A stretch of 64,000 bases of DNA from Oscillospiraceae bacterium (GCA_900770285.1 CAAGJO010000024.1:56215-120214); one strand, 5' to 3'. Shown: positions 15,971-25,975, numbered from the stretch's first letter. A program made the numbers and translations. The notes: generated from the letters alone by a model not told the origin.

Positions 15971-18145
15971 TTATTCCTGCTCCCCAGACTTTTTTCTTCT
16001 GAAAAGTTTTCTGAAAAAGTTTAAAATACCATGCTTTTTCTCTTTTCCATCGCTTTCAGCAGCAGTTTTTAAGCGCTGTTTTTCCTGCAGCGCTTTTTCG
16101 GCACTTGCATAAGCCTCTTCATAGAATTTTATCTGAGAATTCAAAGGAACGCCTACTGTTGAAACATGAACATAGCTGCCGTCACTTTGCTGTTCTCTTG
16201 CTTTTACGTTATCAGAAAGCTCGGTATCAAAATATCCAAGCAGACGCTTTTTGATATCTTCATCAAGAATCGGAACAGCAACCTCAACACGGCGTCTTGT
16301 ATTTCTCGTCATATAGTCAGCCGAGGAAATATATACCGAACATCTTGCACCTTTTCCGAAAATATACATTCTTGCATGCTCAAGATATCTTCCGACAATA
16401 GATATAATATGTACGTTTTCGGTATAGCCCTTTACACCGGCTACCAGACAGGAAATTCCCCGGACAATCAAATCCACCTTGACTCCTGCCTGAGAACACT
16501 CGATTATCTTATCAATAAGCACTTTATCTGTCAGGGAGTTAAGCTTTGCGGCAACATATCCTTCACCGCCGGATCTTGCTATATCAATCTCTCGTTCCAT
16601 CATATCGATTACCTTGTTTTGCAGGCAATAGGGAGCAACCAACATTACATTGCTTTCTTTAACAAGATTTCCTGTTGACAAGGCATTGAAAACGCTGACA
16701 GCATCTTCTGCAATCTCGGTATCAGATGTCATAAGGCACAAATCGGTATAAAGCTCGGCAGTTTTCTCATTATAATTTCCCGTACCTATCTGAGTTGTAT
16801 ACTTAACTTGACTGCCGATTTTTCTTGTTATAAGACAAAGCTTTGAATGGACTTTTTTACCCTGAGGACCGTACATGATCTGACAGCCTGATTCCTCAAG
16901 ATATTTCGACCACTGTATATTATTTTCTTCATCAAAACGGGCTCGCAGCTCCATAAGCACAACAACATTCTTGCCGTTTTCCGCTGCTTTACAAAGCGCT
17001 TTGATAATTTTAGAATTCTGCGCCACACGGTACAAAGTCATTTTTATGGACACAACCGTGGGATCCTGAGCTACCTCATTAAGCAGACGTATAAAAGGTT
17101 CAATGGACTGATAAGGATATGAAAGCAAAATATCTTTTCGGTCAATTTGTTCAATCATGCTTATATCGTCGTCAACATCAGCTGACTTCTGAGGAACAAG
17201 AGGTTTAAAAAACAGTTCCTTTTTATCTCCTGCCTTTTTCATTATAGCAGAAACAAAACCAAAGTCCAGCGGAGTTTTTTCAACAAACACCTGTTTACGG
17301 GAAAGTTCAAGCCTTTTGCAAAGCTCATCTCTTACATCATCGGACAATTCCTTTGAAAGCTGCAGACGAACAGGGCAAAGACGTTTTCTCTTGCTGATAA
17401 GCACAGACATATTCTGCCTGAAATCAAGTTCGTTATCGTAGCCTTCCTCAAAATCAATATCGGCATTTCTTGTAACACGCATAAGTGCCTTTTCTTCAAC
17501 GCCTTTATACCCCGAAAATGCAGAACCTGCAAAATAAAGAATAATTTCTTCCACCAGCACAAAGCTAACCTCATTATCATTTTCCGGAGGCAGAAAAACC
17601 ACACGTTCAAATTTATCACTGCAATTGATTATTCCAATTTTTATTCCTGACTTTGCGCTTAGTTTCGCAACAGCATAAATCTCCTTATTATTAAGAAAAG
17701 GAAAAGGATGACGCCGGTCAATTACCACAGCGTTGAGAAAGGGTTTAATTTCGTAATCATAATACTGATTTATGAATTCCATTTCCTTATCAGAAAGATT
17801 TTTTATTTTTTTATGTGAAACCTGTTTTTCAGAAAGTTCTTTATTCAGTGCCGCATAAGCCTCGTCCTTGATTTTATTCATTTCACGAACAGTTTTATAT
17901 ATAGCCTCAAGCTGCTGGCTCGGACGCATTTTAGTCTTGCCGTCTAATTGATTATCATTTGTAAGACACAAGTCATAAAGAGAGCCAACACGCACCATAA
18001 AGAACTCATCAAGATTACTTGCATAAATCGACTGAAACATAAGGCGCTGAAGCAAAGGAACATTTTTATCTTCAGATTCCTCAAGCACTCGCATATTGAA
18101 TTTCAGCCATGATAATTCTCTGTTGTCATATACTTTTTTGCTCAA
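15971..18145 (-). CDS. ppk: Polyphosphate kinase 1
   Basis: 724 aa from the TTG at 18145, chosen for AAAAGGAGG 8-9 nt upstream. The N domain begins NRELSWLKFNMRVLEESED. The head domain has YASNLDEFFMVRVG. The two catalytic C domains contain KKVHSKLCLI, with the phospho-histidine, and HARMYIFGKG. It reversibly polymerises the gamma-phosphate of ATP into polyphosphate. The C-terminus ends in a very basic tail (FFRKLFRRKKSGEQE), perhaps for polyP or nucleic-acid contact. It stands alone between the two-component system and spoVG. Confidence 0.96.
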   Translation of the reverse strand: MSKKVYDNRELSWLKFNMRVLEESEDKNVPLLQRLMFQSIYASNLDEFFMVRVGSLYDLCLTNDNQLDGKTKMRPSQQLEAIYKTVREMNKIKDEAYAALNKELSEKQVSHKKIKNLSDKEMEFINQYYDYEIKPFLNAVVIDRRHPFPFLNNKEIYAVAKLSAKSGIKIGIINCSDKFERVVFLPPENDNEVSFVLVEEIILYFAGSAFSGYKGVEEKALMRVTRNADIDFEEGYDNELDFRQNMSVLISKRKRLCPVRLQLSKELSDDVRDELCKRLELSRKQVFVEKTPLDFGFVSAIMKKAGDKKELFFKPLVPQKSADVDDDISMIEQIDRKDILLSYPYQSIEPFIRLLNEVAQDPTVVSIKMTLYRVAQNSKIIKALCKAAENGKNVVVLMELRARFDEENNIQWSKYLEESGCQIMYGPQGKKVHSKLCLITRKIGSQVKYTTQIGTGNYNEKTAELYTDLCLMTSDTEIAEDAVSVFNALSTGNLVKESNVMLVAPYCLQNKVIDMMEREIDIARSGGEGYVAAKLNSLTDKVLIDKIIECSQAGVKVDLIVRGISCLVAGVKGYTENVHIISIVGRYLEHARMYIFGKGARCSVYISSADYMTRNTRRRVEVAVPILDEDIKKRLLGYFDTELSDNVKAREQQSDGSYVHVSTVGVPLNSQIKFYEEAYASAEKALQEKQRLKTAAESDGKEKKHGILNFFRKLFRRKKSGEQE

Positions 18146-18368
18146 TATATATGACCTCCTTTTAATCAGAAAAGTCACATTCTTTATACATATCCTGTAT
18201 TATTACATGTCACTTTCTGACGAATTTCAACATTTGACATATATATTAATTATATCACATACACAAAGCCGGGTCAATGAAATTATTACACATATTTTTA
18301 TTTCTTTGTTAATTATATATTATTTCTATGCAAGCAATAATATATCTGGCTTAACACGGCATAAAAAT

Positions 18369-18389
18369 AAGGACGACCATGTCGTCCTT
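18369..18389 (-). terminator. Intrinsic terminator of spoVG
   Basis: AAGGACGAC, loop of 3, GTCGTCCTT; on the minus strand it is followed by ATTTTTATG. It lies just after the spoVG stop. The stretch 18146-18407 otherwise holds only AT-rich sequence and the ppk ribosome site. Confidence 0.85.
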
Positions 18390-18407
18390 AAAGCAGATAA
18401 GTTTTAA

Positions 18408-18692
18408 TTACTGCATCTGAGTTTCAACGCTTTGCCTGTCAAGTTCCAATTTATAAGCGGTGAGAATTTTATCTTCAAGATCTGCTCTGATCTGCGAATT
18501 TATCGGGTGAACAATATCACGGTACATTCCGCTGTCGTCACGTCTGCTTGGCATTGCCGCAAAAAGCCGTTCTCCGCCCTGAACTATTTTTATATCATGA
18601 ATCGCCAGCACATCATCAATAGTTATACTTACTATACCTCTGAGCTTGCCTTCATTCATAATTTTCCTTACTTTGATGTCTGTAATATTCAT
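18408..18692 (-). CDS. spoVG: Septation/sporulation regulator SpoVG
   Basis: 94 aa from MNITDIKVRKIMNEGKLRG at 18692 (AAAGGA 9 nt upstream). SpoVG is a small RNA/DNA-binding protein that affects asymmetric septation, capsule and virulence genes. The conserved core ITIDDVLAIHDIKIVQG and AMPSRRDDSGMYRDIVHPIN is intact. It is divergent from murC, the more usual neighbourhood being purR or glmU. Confidence 0.96.
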   Translation of the reverse strand: MNITDIKVRKIMNEGKLRGIVSITIDDVLAIHDIKIVQGGERLFAAMPSRRDDSGMYRDIVHPINSQIRADLEDKILTAYKLELDRQSVETQMQ

Positions 18693-18844
18693 TTCTGCCT
18701 GTCCTTTCTGATTAGTTATGTATTCATTTTTGCCTTTTATTAAAAAAATATGCAAAAACACTTTATTTTTTTTTTTATTTGTACTATAATATAATTAAAT
18801 ATAAATATTATATTAAGGTATAACCATTTTTTAAAAAGGAGGAT

Positions 18845-18883
18845 ATGCTTTTAAAGCATTATCACAAATATGATTACAAATGA
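18845..18883 (+). CDS. Possible 12-codon leader peptide overlapping the murC start
   Basis: A very strong AAAAAGGAGG site (about 18831-18842) is placed for an ATG at 18845 in the +1 frame, giving MLLKHYHKYDYK and a TGA at 18881-18883. murC starts inside it at 18870 with no ribosome site of its own at a normal distance. Overlap of stop and start regions suggests translational coupling. It could also be chance, with murC using a long spacer. Confidence 0.4.
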   Translation: MLLKHYHKYDYK

Positions 18884-20288
18884 ACTTTTAAAGAAAATGA
18901 AACATATACACTTTATCGGCATCGGCGGTTCAGGTATGTATCCATTGGTACAGATATTGCATGCCCAGGGCTATTACATTACAGGCTCAGACAACAATGA
19001 AACCGAGACACTTGACGCTGTAAGAAAGCTTGGCATAACTGTCTACATGGGTCAGGCAGCTGAAAACATCGGAGATGCTGATCTGGTAGTGTACACTGCC
19101 GCAATTATGGCAGACAATCCTGAACTTATTGCCGCCAAAGAAAGCAGTGCACTAACCATTGAACGATGTGAGCTTTTAGGTCTTGTAACAGACTGGTACA
19201 GCAATGCAATATGCATTTCGGGAACACACGGAAAAACCACTACATCTTCTATGCTTACACAAATTTTCCTTGAGGAAGGCGTGGACCTTTCATGTGTTAT
19301 CGGAGGAAAGCTCCCAAGTATCGGAGGCTCGGGACGATCCGGAAAAAGTGAAACAATGGTATGCGAGGCATGCGAATTTGTTGACACATTCTTAAAGCTT
19401 TATCCTGATATTGCTGTTATTCTCAACGTTGACGCCGATCATCTTGATTATTTCGGAACTTTAGACAACATCATCAGATCTTTCCACAAATTTGCGTCAA
19501 AAGCCACTAAGGCACTTATCATAAACGGTGATGATGCAAACACTCTCAAGGCTGTTGAAGGCATAGACAAGGAAAAAATCACTTTTGGCTGGGACAAAAG
19601 CAATGATTACTCAGCAGAAATCACCAGTCAAAAGGGACTGGTAACTGAATTTCAACTATATTACAAAGGAAAAGAACAAGGCATTTTCCAAATCCACGTT
19701 CCGGGAAAACACAATGTACTCAACGCGCTTGCAGCCATTGCAGCAGCAAGATATTCAGGAGTATCCTATGACGGGATCGCACTTGGACTTCAGACATTTA
19801 TGGGAGCAATCAGACGTTTTCAGAAAATCGACTGCGTAAAAGGTATTACCATCGTTGATGACTATGCTCATCACCCTGCAGAAATATCCGCAACCTTAAC
19901 CGCAGCCAAAGAGCTTGACTTTAATCGTGTATGGGCAGTATTCCAGCCGTTCACCTATTCAAGAACAGAAATGCTTATGAACGATTTTGTCAAAGCACTT
20001 TCAATTGCGGACAAAGTAGCATTGACCGATATTATGGGAAGCCGTGAGAAAAATACTCATAAAATATATACCGAACAGCTGGGAGAAAAAATACCGGGGT
20101 CCATATGGTTCAAAACCCCTCATGAAATTGCCGATATGCAAACAGCAGAGCAGAAGAACAAAAACTTTGATGAGATAATAAATTACATTGCCGAAAACGC
20201 TCAGGAGGGAGATTTGATTATAACTCTGGGCTGCGGCGACGTTTACAAGCTTGCTAAAAAGCTTGCAAAAAAATTGAGAGAAGAATAA
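18870..20288 (+). CDS. murC: UDP-N-acetylmuramate-L-alanine ligase
   Basis: 472 aa. The N-terminal Rossmann domain has HFIGIGGSGMYPL, the ATP-binding central domain has GTHGKTTT (118-124) and ILNVDADHLDYFG, and the C-terminal domain has VDDYAHHPAEI. It adds L-Ala to UDP-MurNAc in the cytoplasm, the first peptide step of peptidoglycan synthesis. The strong ribosome site is 28 nt upstream of this ATG and seems to serve a short overlapping ORF. lexA follows 30 nt later on the same strand. Confidence 0.96.
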   Translation: MITNELLKKMKHIHFIGIGGSGMYPLVQILHAQGYYITGSDNNETETLDAVRKLGITVYMGQAAENIGDADLVVYTAAIMADNPELIAAKESSALTIERCELLGLVTDWYSNAICISGTHGKTTTSSMLTQIFLEEGVDLSCVIGGKLPSIGGSGRSGKSETMVCEACEFVDTFLKLYPDIAVILNVDADHLDYFGTLDNIIRSFHKFASKATKALIINGDDANTLKAVEGIDKEKITFGWDKSNDYSAEITSQKGLVTEFQLYYKGKEQGIFQIHVPGKHNVLNALAAIAAARYSGVSYDGIALGLQTFMGAIRRFQKIDCVKGITIVDDYAHHPAEISATLTAAKELDFNRVWAVFQPFTYSRTEMLMNDFVKALSIADKVALTDIMGSREKNTHKIYTEQLGEKIPGSIWFKTPHEIADMQTAEQKNKNFDEIINYIAENAQEGDLIITLGCGDVYKLAKKLAKKLREE

Positions 20289-20318
20289 AATAAAAAGACG
20301 GGAAAGGAAACGGATAGT

Positions 20319-20903
20319 ATGAGATTATCTGACAATGAAAAAAAGGTCTTTGAATACATCAAAGACCGACTTGAAAACGATTATCCCCCTACAATCAGAG
20401 AAATTTGCAATCAATTCGGTTTTAAATCCACCTCCACCGCCCACAGATACATCAAATCCTTAACAGAAAAAGGCTTGCTTGAAAAAGGTGATAACCAAAA
20501 CCGTGCTTTGCGAATTGCGGGAAACAGCGGTATGAAAATTCCTCTCGTGGGTACTGTCACGGCAGGTCAGCCTATTACAGCCATTGAAGAAATTACCGAT
20601 TACATTGATTTTCAACCTCAGAAAAGCTATGCAAATACGCTTTTTGCCTTAAAAGTACGAGGAGAATCAATGATAAATGCAGCAATTCTTGACGGTGACA
20701 TCGTCATTGTTGAACAGGTCCCTGTAGCAGAAAACGGTGAAATTGTAGTAGCTATGGTTGATAATCAAGACGCAACCGTCAAAACATTCTACAAAGAAAA
20801 CGGTCATTACCGCCTTCAACCGGAAAATGACACCATGGACCCGATTATTGTTGACGATGTAAAGATCCTCGGCAAGGTGGTTGCAGTTTTAAGATATATA
20901 TAG
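20319..20903 (+). CDS. lexA: LexA repressor
   Basis: 194 aa. The winged helix (residues 1-65) contains PPTIREICNQFGFKSTSTAHRY. The autocleavage site is Ala82-Gly83 (GTVTAGQPI), and the catalytic dyad is Ser117 (RGESMI) and Lys155 (DATVKTFY). It represses SOS genes and self-cleaves with RecA. A matching LexA box lies at 876-889 before the sigma-like operon. I found no box near murC or lexA, so autoregulation is not evident here. It is probably cotranscribed with murC. Confidence 0.96.
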   Translation: MRLSDNEKKVFEYIKDRLENDYPPTIREICNQFGFKSTSTAHRYIKSLTEKGLLEKGDNQNRALRIAGNSGMKIPLVGTVTAGQPITAIEEITDYIDFQPQKSYANTLFALKVRGESMINAAILDGDIVIVEQVPVAENGEIVVAMVDNQDATVKTFYKENGHYRLQPENDTMDPIIVDDVKILGKVVAVLRYI

Positions 20904-20932
20904 ATACATACAGAAAAAAGGAGATAAACACA

Positions 20933-21559
20933 ATGTCGCAAAAAGTTTGCCCAAAATGCGGTGCAAGAGTTGATGACGACATGGTCATATGCGGAAACTG
21001 CGGAAAAATCATTCCGAAATCTGCGCCGAAAACAAAGTCTGCACCAAAAAAGCAGCCACGAACACACAGTCAAAAGCCGCCTCAAAGATCAGCACAAAAG
21101 CCTGTTCAGCGGACTATTCAGAAAAGCCCATCTGCACCGATGAAACAAAAGGCTCAAAAACCTGTTAAGCAAAAAAAGCAGAGGAGATTTGCTTCATTTT
21201 TCTCTAAAATACCAAACCTGAAAAAAGCACTGAAAATTGCTGTTATTGTATTGGTTTTATACTTTGCAGTTTCTGCGGTACAAATTTTCCGTGTAAGATT
21301 TTCAACCTATGACTTTTCCACTGACATGAAAATGTCTTATTCCAGCTACGGCGACGCTATTGACAACTTTTTTGAAAGCGGTCACTGGAGCTATAACCCT
21401 TTTACATTCACTGTAAAATATACAGGAAAGTCGCAAAACACTGACTACAAAATGAAATTTTCTGCTATTGCAAAGGTTAATCTAAAGGAAGTTGAGGTTG
21501 ACGGTTCTTCCAGGACAGGCAAAAAAATTGAACCTGTTGTCATGGGGATGTTCATATAA
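20933..21559 (+). CDS. Zinc-ribbon single-pass membrane protein
   Basis: 208 aa. Residues 5-25 form a zinc ribbon (CPKCGARVDDDMVICGNCG). Residues about 28-85 are a Lys/Pro/Gln-rich repeat-like linker (KSAPKKQPRTHSQKPPQ...). One membrane helix is near 96-118 (ALKIAVIVLVLYFAVSAV), followed by an extracytoplasmic beta-rich domain. No family beyond the zinc ribbon is recognised. It follows lexA by 29 nt and ends before a strong terminator, so it is the last gene of this transcript. Confidence 0.75.
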   Translation: MSQKVCPKCGARVDDDMVICGNCGKIIPKSAPKTKSAPKKQPRTHSQKPPQRSAQKPVQRTIQKSPSAPMKQKAQKPVKQKKQRRFASFFSKIPNLKKALKIAVIVLVLYFAVSAVQIFRVRFSTYDFSTDMKMSYSSYGDAIDNFFESGHWSYNPFTFTVKYTGKSQNTDYKMKFSAIAKVNLKEVEVDGSSRTGKKIEPVVMGMFI

Positions 21560-21634
21560 TCAAATTTATAAAAGATACTGCGGTACAGGAGTCCCTCTCT
21601 GCCATACTTAAACTTTGATATTATAATTTTTATA

Positions 21635-21674
21635 AAAGCGTTGAATATCTTTTCCCAGATATTCAACGCTTTTT
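21635..21674 (+). terminator. Strong intrinsic terminator of murC-lexA-zinc ribbon operon
   Basis: AAAGCGTTGAATATCT (21635-21650), loop TTTCCC, AGATATTCAACGCTTT followed by TT. A 16-bp perfect stem. Confidence 0.93.
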
Positions 21675-21735
21675 GCATATCTGACTACTTAGATAAATAT
21701 AATATTATGAATATATTTAGAAAAGAGGTTACTTT

Positions 21736-23138
21736 ATGTGTGCAATTGCAGGTGTAGTTGATTATGACGGAATTTCACAGTCTCACCGTGACTGGTGCAT
21801 TGAGGCAAAAAAACAGCTCAAAAGACGCGGACCTGACCAGGACGACATTGTTTTTGGTGATGTTTATGCTTTTTCACATACTCGTCTTGCAGTAATTGAT
21901 ATTGAAAACGGCAGACAGCCAATGGTATACACTCGAGGCAGCGAAGAGTATATTATCGTATACAATGGCGAGCTTTACAATTCAGATGAGATCAGAAATG
22001 AACTCCAACATTCAGGGCACACCTTTAAAGGACATTCGGATACTGAGGTTGTACTGAAAGCATACAGTCAATGGAAAGACGAGTGCATAAAAAAATTCAA
22101 CGGAATTTTTGCCTTTGCTATATGGGAAAAACACAGCAGAAGATTATTTATTGCAAGAGACAGAATTGGCGTTAAACCATTTTTCTATACCATTAAAAAT
22201 GGAGTTTTTTATTTTGCTTCAGAAATAAAGGGTTTGTTATGCCACGAGAATATACCCTGTCAGATCGACCAGAAAGGCATAAACGAAATTATACTTTTAG
22301 GTCCGGGCAGGACAATGGGCTGCGGGGTTTTCAAAGGAATTAAAGAGCTGCCTATGAGCTGCTGCGGATATTTTTCTGCTGAAAATTTCAGAATATGGCA
22401 ATACTGGGACTATGGGAAGGAACATTTACCGCAGACCTTTGAGGAGACTTCCGAACAAATCAGATTTCTGGTAACCGACGCCATAAAAAGGCAGACTATT
22501 TCAGATGTGCCTTTATGCACCTTTTTATCAGGAGGACTGGATTCCAGTCTTATATCATCGGTGGTTTCAAGGTTATACAACCAACAGGGAAAAGTCCTTG
22601 ATACTTTTTCGGTAGAATACAGGGATAATCAGAAATATTTCAAGGCATCAAAATTTCAGCCAAACAGTGATGATTATTACATTGAGCAAATGGCAAAATA
22701 TTTACAGAGCAATCATCACCATATTATAATTGACACGCCTGAACTGGTTGACGCTTTATTTGCGGCAGTAGACGCAAGGGATTTGCCGGGAATGGCGGAT
22801 GTGGATTCTTCTCTGCTGCTGTTTTGCAAATCGGTAAAAGAATGTGCAGATGTTGCATTATCCGGAGAATGTGCTGATGAAATTTTCGGCGGTTACCCCT
22901 GGTACCGTGATAAAGACATTCGCATGACTGACGGTTTTCCATGGTCACAATCGACAGCATACAGAAAAAGTTTGCTGAAAGATGAATTTATTGCTGAAAA
23001 CTGTGAAGATTTTGTATATGACCGTTACAAGAAAACAATTTCAAAGGTAAAAGAAAACAGCGGAATTTCTCCTTTGGAAAAACGTATGCGTGAAATGATG
23101 CGATTAAACATGGAATGGTTTATGCAGGTGCTCTTAGA
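21736..23138 (+). pseudogene. asnB: Asparagine synthetase AsnB, 5' part (gene split by island)
   Basis: Encodes residues 1-467 and the first two bases of codon 468. Cys2 of MCAIAGVVDYDG is the glutaminase nucleophile, and RRGPDQDD, SGGLDSS (ATP pyrophosphatase loop) and SGECADEIFGGYPW are all present. The genuine sequence ends at LLD; after 23138 the frame runs 35 codons into the island and stops at 23244. Joining to 30969-31395 restores a 609-aa protein in frame with LLDRKDRMSM. The truncated product lacks the C-terminal part of the synthetase domain, so asparagine synthesis is probably lost while the island is present. The glutaminase half might still fold. Confidence 0.93.
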
Positions 23139-23155
23139 TAATAACAATATAAAAG
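23137..23155. other. attL of the asnB island
   Basis: Core dinucleotide GA at 23137-23138, eight bases, then ATATAAAAG (23147-23155). This arm is the inverse of CTTTTATAT at 30950-30958, which lies eight bases before the GA at 30967. Together they rebuild a symmetrical attP. Confidence 0.85.
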
Positions 23156-23175
23156 AAAACTATAAAACAGAAGGT

Positions 23176-24678
23176 TTACAAATAGTATATTTTTATGTCA
23201 TCATTATAAATAACTACTTTTTCAATAAATGTCTGGGCAATTAATTTCTTATCTTCAAAAGACAGATTATCCCAATCAGTCAAAGCTTTTTTTACGGTTT
23301 CTTCAGATATATTTTCATAGCTGTTCTTTTGCAGGGCAATCAGCTGATTCTGTATTTCACTTCTTTGCTGAATCATACTTTCCACTTTTTCATTAATCAG
23401 CTGCATTACCTTTTCACTTGCTTTTGGAATCTGTAATACATACTCATCAATTTCGTTCTGAATATTCTTTAAGCGGATTTTTAATTCATTCTCTTGAATT
23501 TGTATATCTGCATTGTGTTCAACCTTTGTAAACTCAAATTCTTTTATATGGTTAATCAATTCTTCTTTTACAGCATCTTCAATATCATCAAATGTAATTG
23601 CTGATGTTCGTTCATAGCAAGCTTTTTTCTTTCGTCCGCCGCAGTTAATATAACGCTTCCCATTTCGCTGACCGTTGACTACAGATACTCCAAGACCGCA
23701 ATATCCGCATTTTGTCAGACCGGTGAGCCATGTATGTGTACCTTTTCCGCTATTGCTTATAGGTTTATTTTTGTTCAGTTCATTCTGAATTGAGAGCCAT
23801 AAGTCTGAATCTATTATTCCTTCATGTTGATTTAACTGTACATTTTCATTTTCGTATGTTGAGAATTTGGATCTGTTTTTACTTTTGCGGTTTGAGTAAA
23901 CAGTACATCCATATACGCCTATAAAATCATCAATCGGTTGATTGATTTTTGCTCCTTTGCTTTCAAGATACATATAAACATCAGCATCAGCACGAACATA
24001 TACAGGGTTTCGCAGTATTCGTCTTACTGCACCTGAATCAAAGGTATTTCCTCTGTTGGTTTTATATCCTTTATTATTCAGCTTTTTCACAACATATCCC
24101 AAACTTTTGTTAGCAGCATATTCTTTATAAATATATCTTACAATTTCAGCCTGTTCTTCATTGATTTCAAGTATATGTGTATTTATTCCGTCAATTACAG
24201 CAGGTACTTTATTATAGCCGTATGGTGCCACTCCTGCAAGAAACAACCCTTTTTTTCCACGTTCATAAAAGTTATCAGTAACTCTTTTTTTTATCATATT
24301 TCTTTCAAGTTCAGCAAAGACCATAATAATCTGTAAAGTAGCTTTTCCCATAGCTGTGCTTGTATCAAATTGTTCACTACAGGATTCAAATTCAACATTA
24401 TACTTTTCGAAATCGCTATAGATATCCACAAAGTCTTTTAGTGATCTGCTTATTCTGTCCACCTTGTATACTATTACTTTTGTAATTTTCCCGTTTTTTA
24501 TGTCTTTCATCAGTTCATTAAAGCAAGGTCTGTTAGTATTTCCCCCTGAATATCCTTTATCTTTATATGTCTTGCAGGGGATATTTTCATCAATCCTGTT
24601 CTTGCAGTATTTTTCTTGTTGTTCAATGCTTATACTGTCTTTTTTATCTACTGATTGTCTGCAATAAATGGCTACCAT
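23176..24678 (-). CDS. Large serine recombinase
   Basis: 500 aa from the ATG at 24678 (AAAGGATG 8-9 nt upstream). The catalytic domain has Ser9 in YCRQSVDK and the arginine motif AELERNMIKKRV. The recombinase domain follows (YGYNKVP, EEQAEIVRYIYKEYA), then a zinc ribbon (CGYCGLG ... CGGRKKKAC) and a long coiled coil (about 385-460). It cuts at a 2-bp core, consistent with the GA seen at both island ends, and lies 38 nt inside attL. It is likely to integrate the element alone and to need a directionality factor for excision. Confidence 0.95.
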   Translation of the reverse strand: MVAIYCRQSVDKKDSISIEQQEKYCKNRIDENIPCKTYKDKGYSGGNTNRPCFNELMKDIKNGKITKVIVYKVDRISRSLKDFVDIYSDFEKYNVEFESCSEQFDTSTAMGKATLQIIMVFAELERNMIKKRVTDNFYERGKKGLFLAGVAPYGYNKVPAVIDGINTHILEINEEQAEIVRYIYKEYAANKSLGYVVKKLNNKGYKTNRGNTFDSGAVRRILRNPVYVRADADVYMYLESKGAKINQPIDDFIGVYGCTVYSNRKSKNRSKFSTYENENVQLNQHEGIIDSDLWLSIQNELNKNKPISNSGKGTHTWLTGLTKCGYCGLGVSVVNGQRNGKRYINCGGRKKKACYERTSAITFDDIEDAVKEELINHIKEFEFTKVEHNADIQIQENELKIRLKNIQNEIDEYVLQIPKASEKVMQLINEKVESMIQQRSEIQNQLIALQKNSYENISEETVKKALTDWDNLSFEDKKLIAQTFIEKVVIYNDDIKIYYL

Positions 24679-24736
24679 TAAATGCACATCCTTTTTTCTT
24701 TTGTGTTTTATATTATATCATGCACGAATAATATAG

Positions 24737-24916
24737 TCAACCATAGTCGTTATTTTTTATTCTTTCATATATATCAAGGCAGCTTTTTGTTATTTTTTCA
24801 TTCTTTTGTTTCTTTGCTTCTTCAGTTTCATTGCAGGGTTCATAACTGGTAACTTTAAGTCCGCACCTGCTTACATAGGATTTCTTAATTATGTATTTCT
24901 CTTTATTATCTTTCAT
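24737..24916 (-). CDS. Small basic ORF before the serine recombinase
   Basis: 59 aa from the ATG at 24916 with AAAAGGAGA upstream. It begins MKDNKEKYIIKKSYVSRCGL, has three cysteines, and a Lys-rich helix (EEAKKQKNEKITKSCLDIYE). I do not recognise it. Small genes in this position of serine-recombinase elements can encode accessory or directionality factors (compare TnpW-type ORFs), but that is inference. It is about 60 nt upstream of the recombinase start on the same strand. Confidence 0.6.
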   Translation of the reverse strand: MKDNKEKYIIKKSYVSRCGLKVTSYEPCNETEEAKKQKNEKITKSCLDIYERIKNNDYG

Positions 24917-25123
24917 TCTGTATTGTCTCCTTTTACTATTATTAAAATATTATTGTTGTTGTCATTGTAAATGTTCTTATAATAAAGCTTCGATTATTTC
25001 TTGATTTATTTTTGTTTATGTATTCATTCTGTTGATTTTTTTTATATATATGTAGTATTATTAAGATAATATTCATAGATAAATTTATATAATTTAAAAT
25101 CCTTCTCATTTTTTATAATTATG

Positions 25124-25975
25124 TTAATACAAGTAATGTGAAGCTATAACATCAATGCGGTTATGTCCTAACATTCTGGATACTTCCAGCATAGCCTTTT
25201 TATCATATACCGTTCCTTTTTTATCATTGCGGCATACATATCTGTTATTTCTTGATATTTCATTTACATCACGGGCTAAGCGATTATACTGAGTTTTAGC
25301 ATAATAAGCTCTGTACTGATGACAAGGAAGGCGATCCGGTATTTCCTTTGGTTTAAATAGTTTTTCATCAGGTTTAAGAGGTTCAACAAGTTTATCTATC
25401 AAAGGTTTGTATTCCTCAAGTGTGGGTGCAATTCGTTCTTTTCCGCCTTTTCCCTGAGCGATATGAACATACCAATGCTCTTCTTTTAAAATCATATCGG
25501 ATTTTTTCAGCATTCTGAGTTCTGAAATTCTGACACCTGTTGCTTTACAAAATCCAACAATTACTTCATGTTTCTTTTCATCAAAGCCTTTCACCCCACT
25601 TCGGGAACGTTTAATATCAGCTCTTTTTCGCTCCGGTAAATCTACGCCGAAATCATTTGATTTGCAGTTATACAATTTGGCTAAAGCTGATGCATCAAGA
25701 GCAACTGTCCAGGCAGAAAGATTTTTGCTGATACGGTAATTAAGATAATCAGGAACATATTTTCTTGAATTAACAATACTCTTTTCGCCGTATTTATTTT
25801 TTGCCCATTTTCCGAATTCTGTACATACTTTAACATAATTGTTGTAAGTACTCCATGAGAAAATCTTATCTGAATCATTTTTATCAGCTTTTGCCTTATG
25901 TCTGGATTCACCTATAGCAAGTTTTTCTCTGAGTATACCCTGAACTTGGTATTTAATTGATTTATTATTTGACAT
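25124..25975 (-). CDS. Tyrosine recombinase (phage integrase family)
   Basis: 283 aa. The N-terminal core-binding SAM-like domain is at about 38-110. The catalytic domain has Arg in ATGVRISELRML, a lysine turn in AQGKGGKERIAP, HQYR for the HxxR box, GHNR for the second His, and the nucleophile Tyr near the very end (ASHYLY). All five catalytic positions are present. The attachment ends of this island fit the serine enzyme, so this one may serve another purpose (resolution, inversion, or a relict of an earlier element). It lies behind a long structured leader. Confidence 0.88.
   Translation of the reverse strand: MSNNKSIKYQVQGILREKLAIGESRHKAKADKNDSDKIFSWSTYNNYVKVCTEFGKWAKNKYGEKSIVNSRKYVPDYLNYRISKNLSAWTVALDASALAKLYNCKSNDFGVDLPERKRADIKRSRSGVKGFDEKKHEVIVGFCKATGVRISELRMLKKSDMILKEEHWYVHIAQGKGGKERIAPTLEEYKPLIDKLVEPLKPDEKLFKPKEIPDRLPCHQYRAYYAKTQYNRLARDVNEISRNNRYVCRNDKKGTVYDKKAMLEVSRMLGHNRIDVIASHYLY

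Noticed and set aside
23139..23244. Read-through tail of the asnB 5' part as a genuine C-terminus
   Set aside because: These 35 codons overlap the attL arm and the 3' end of the recombinase gene on the other strand, and the true C-terminus is found intact at 30969-31395.
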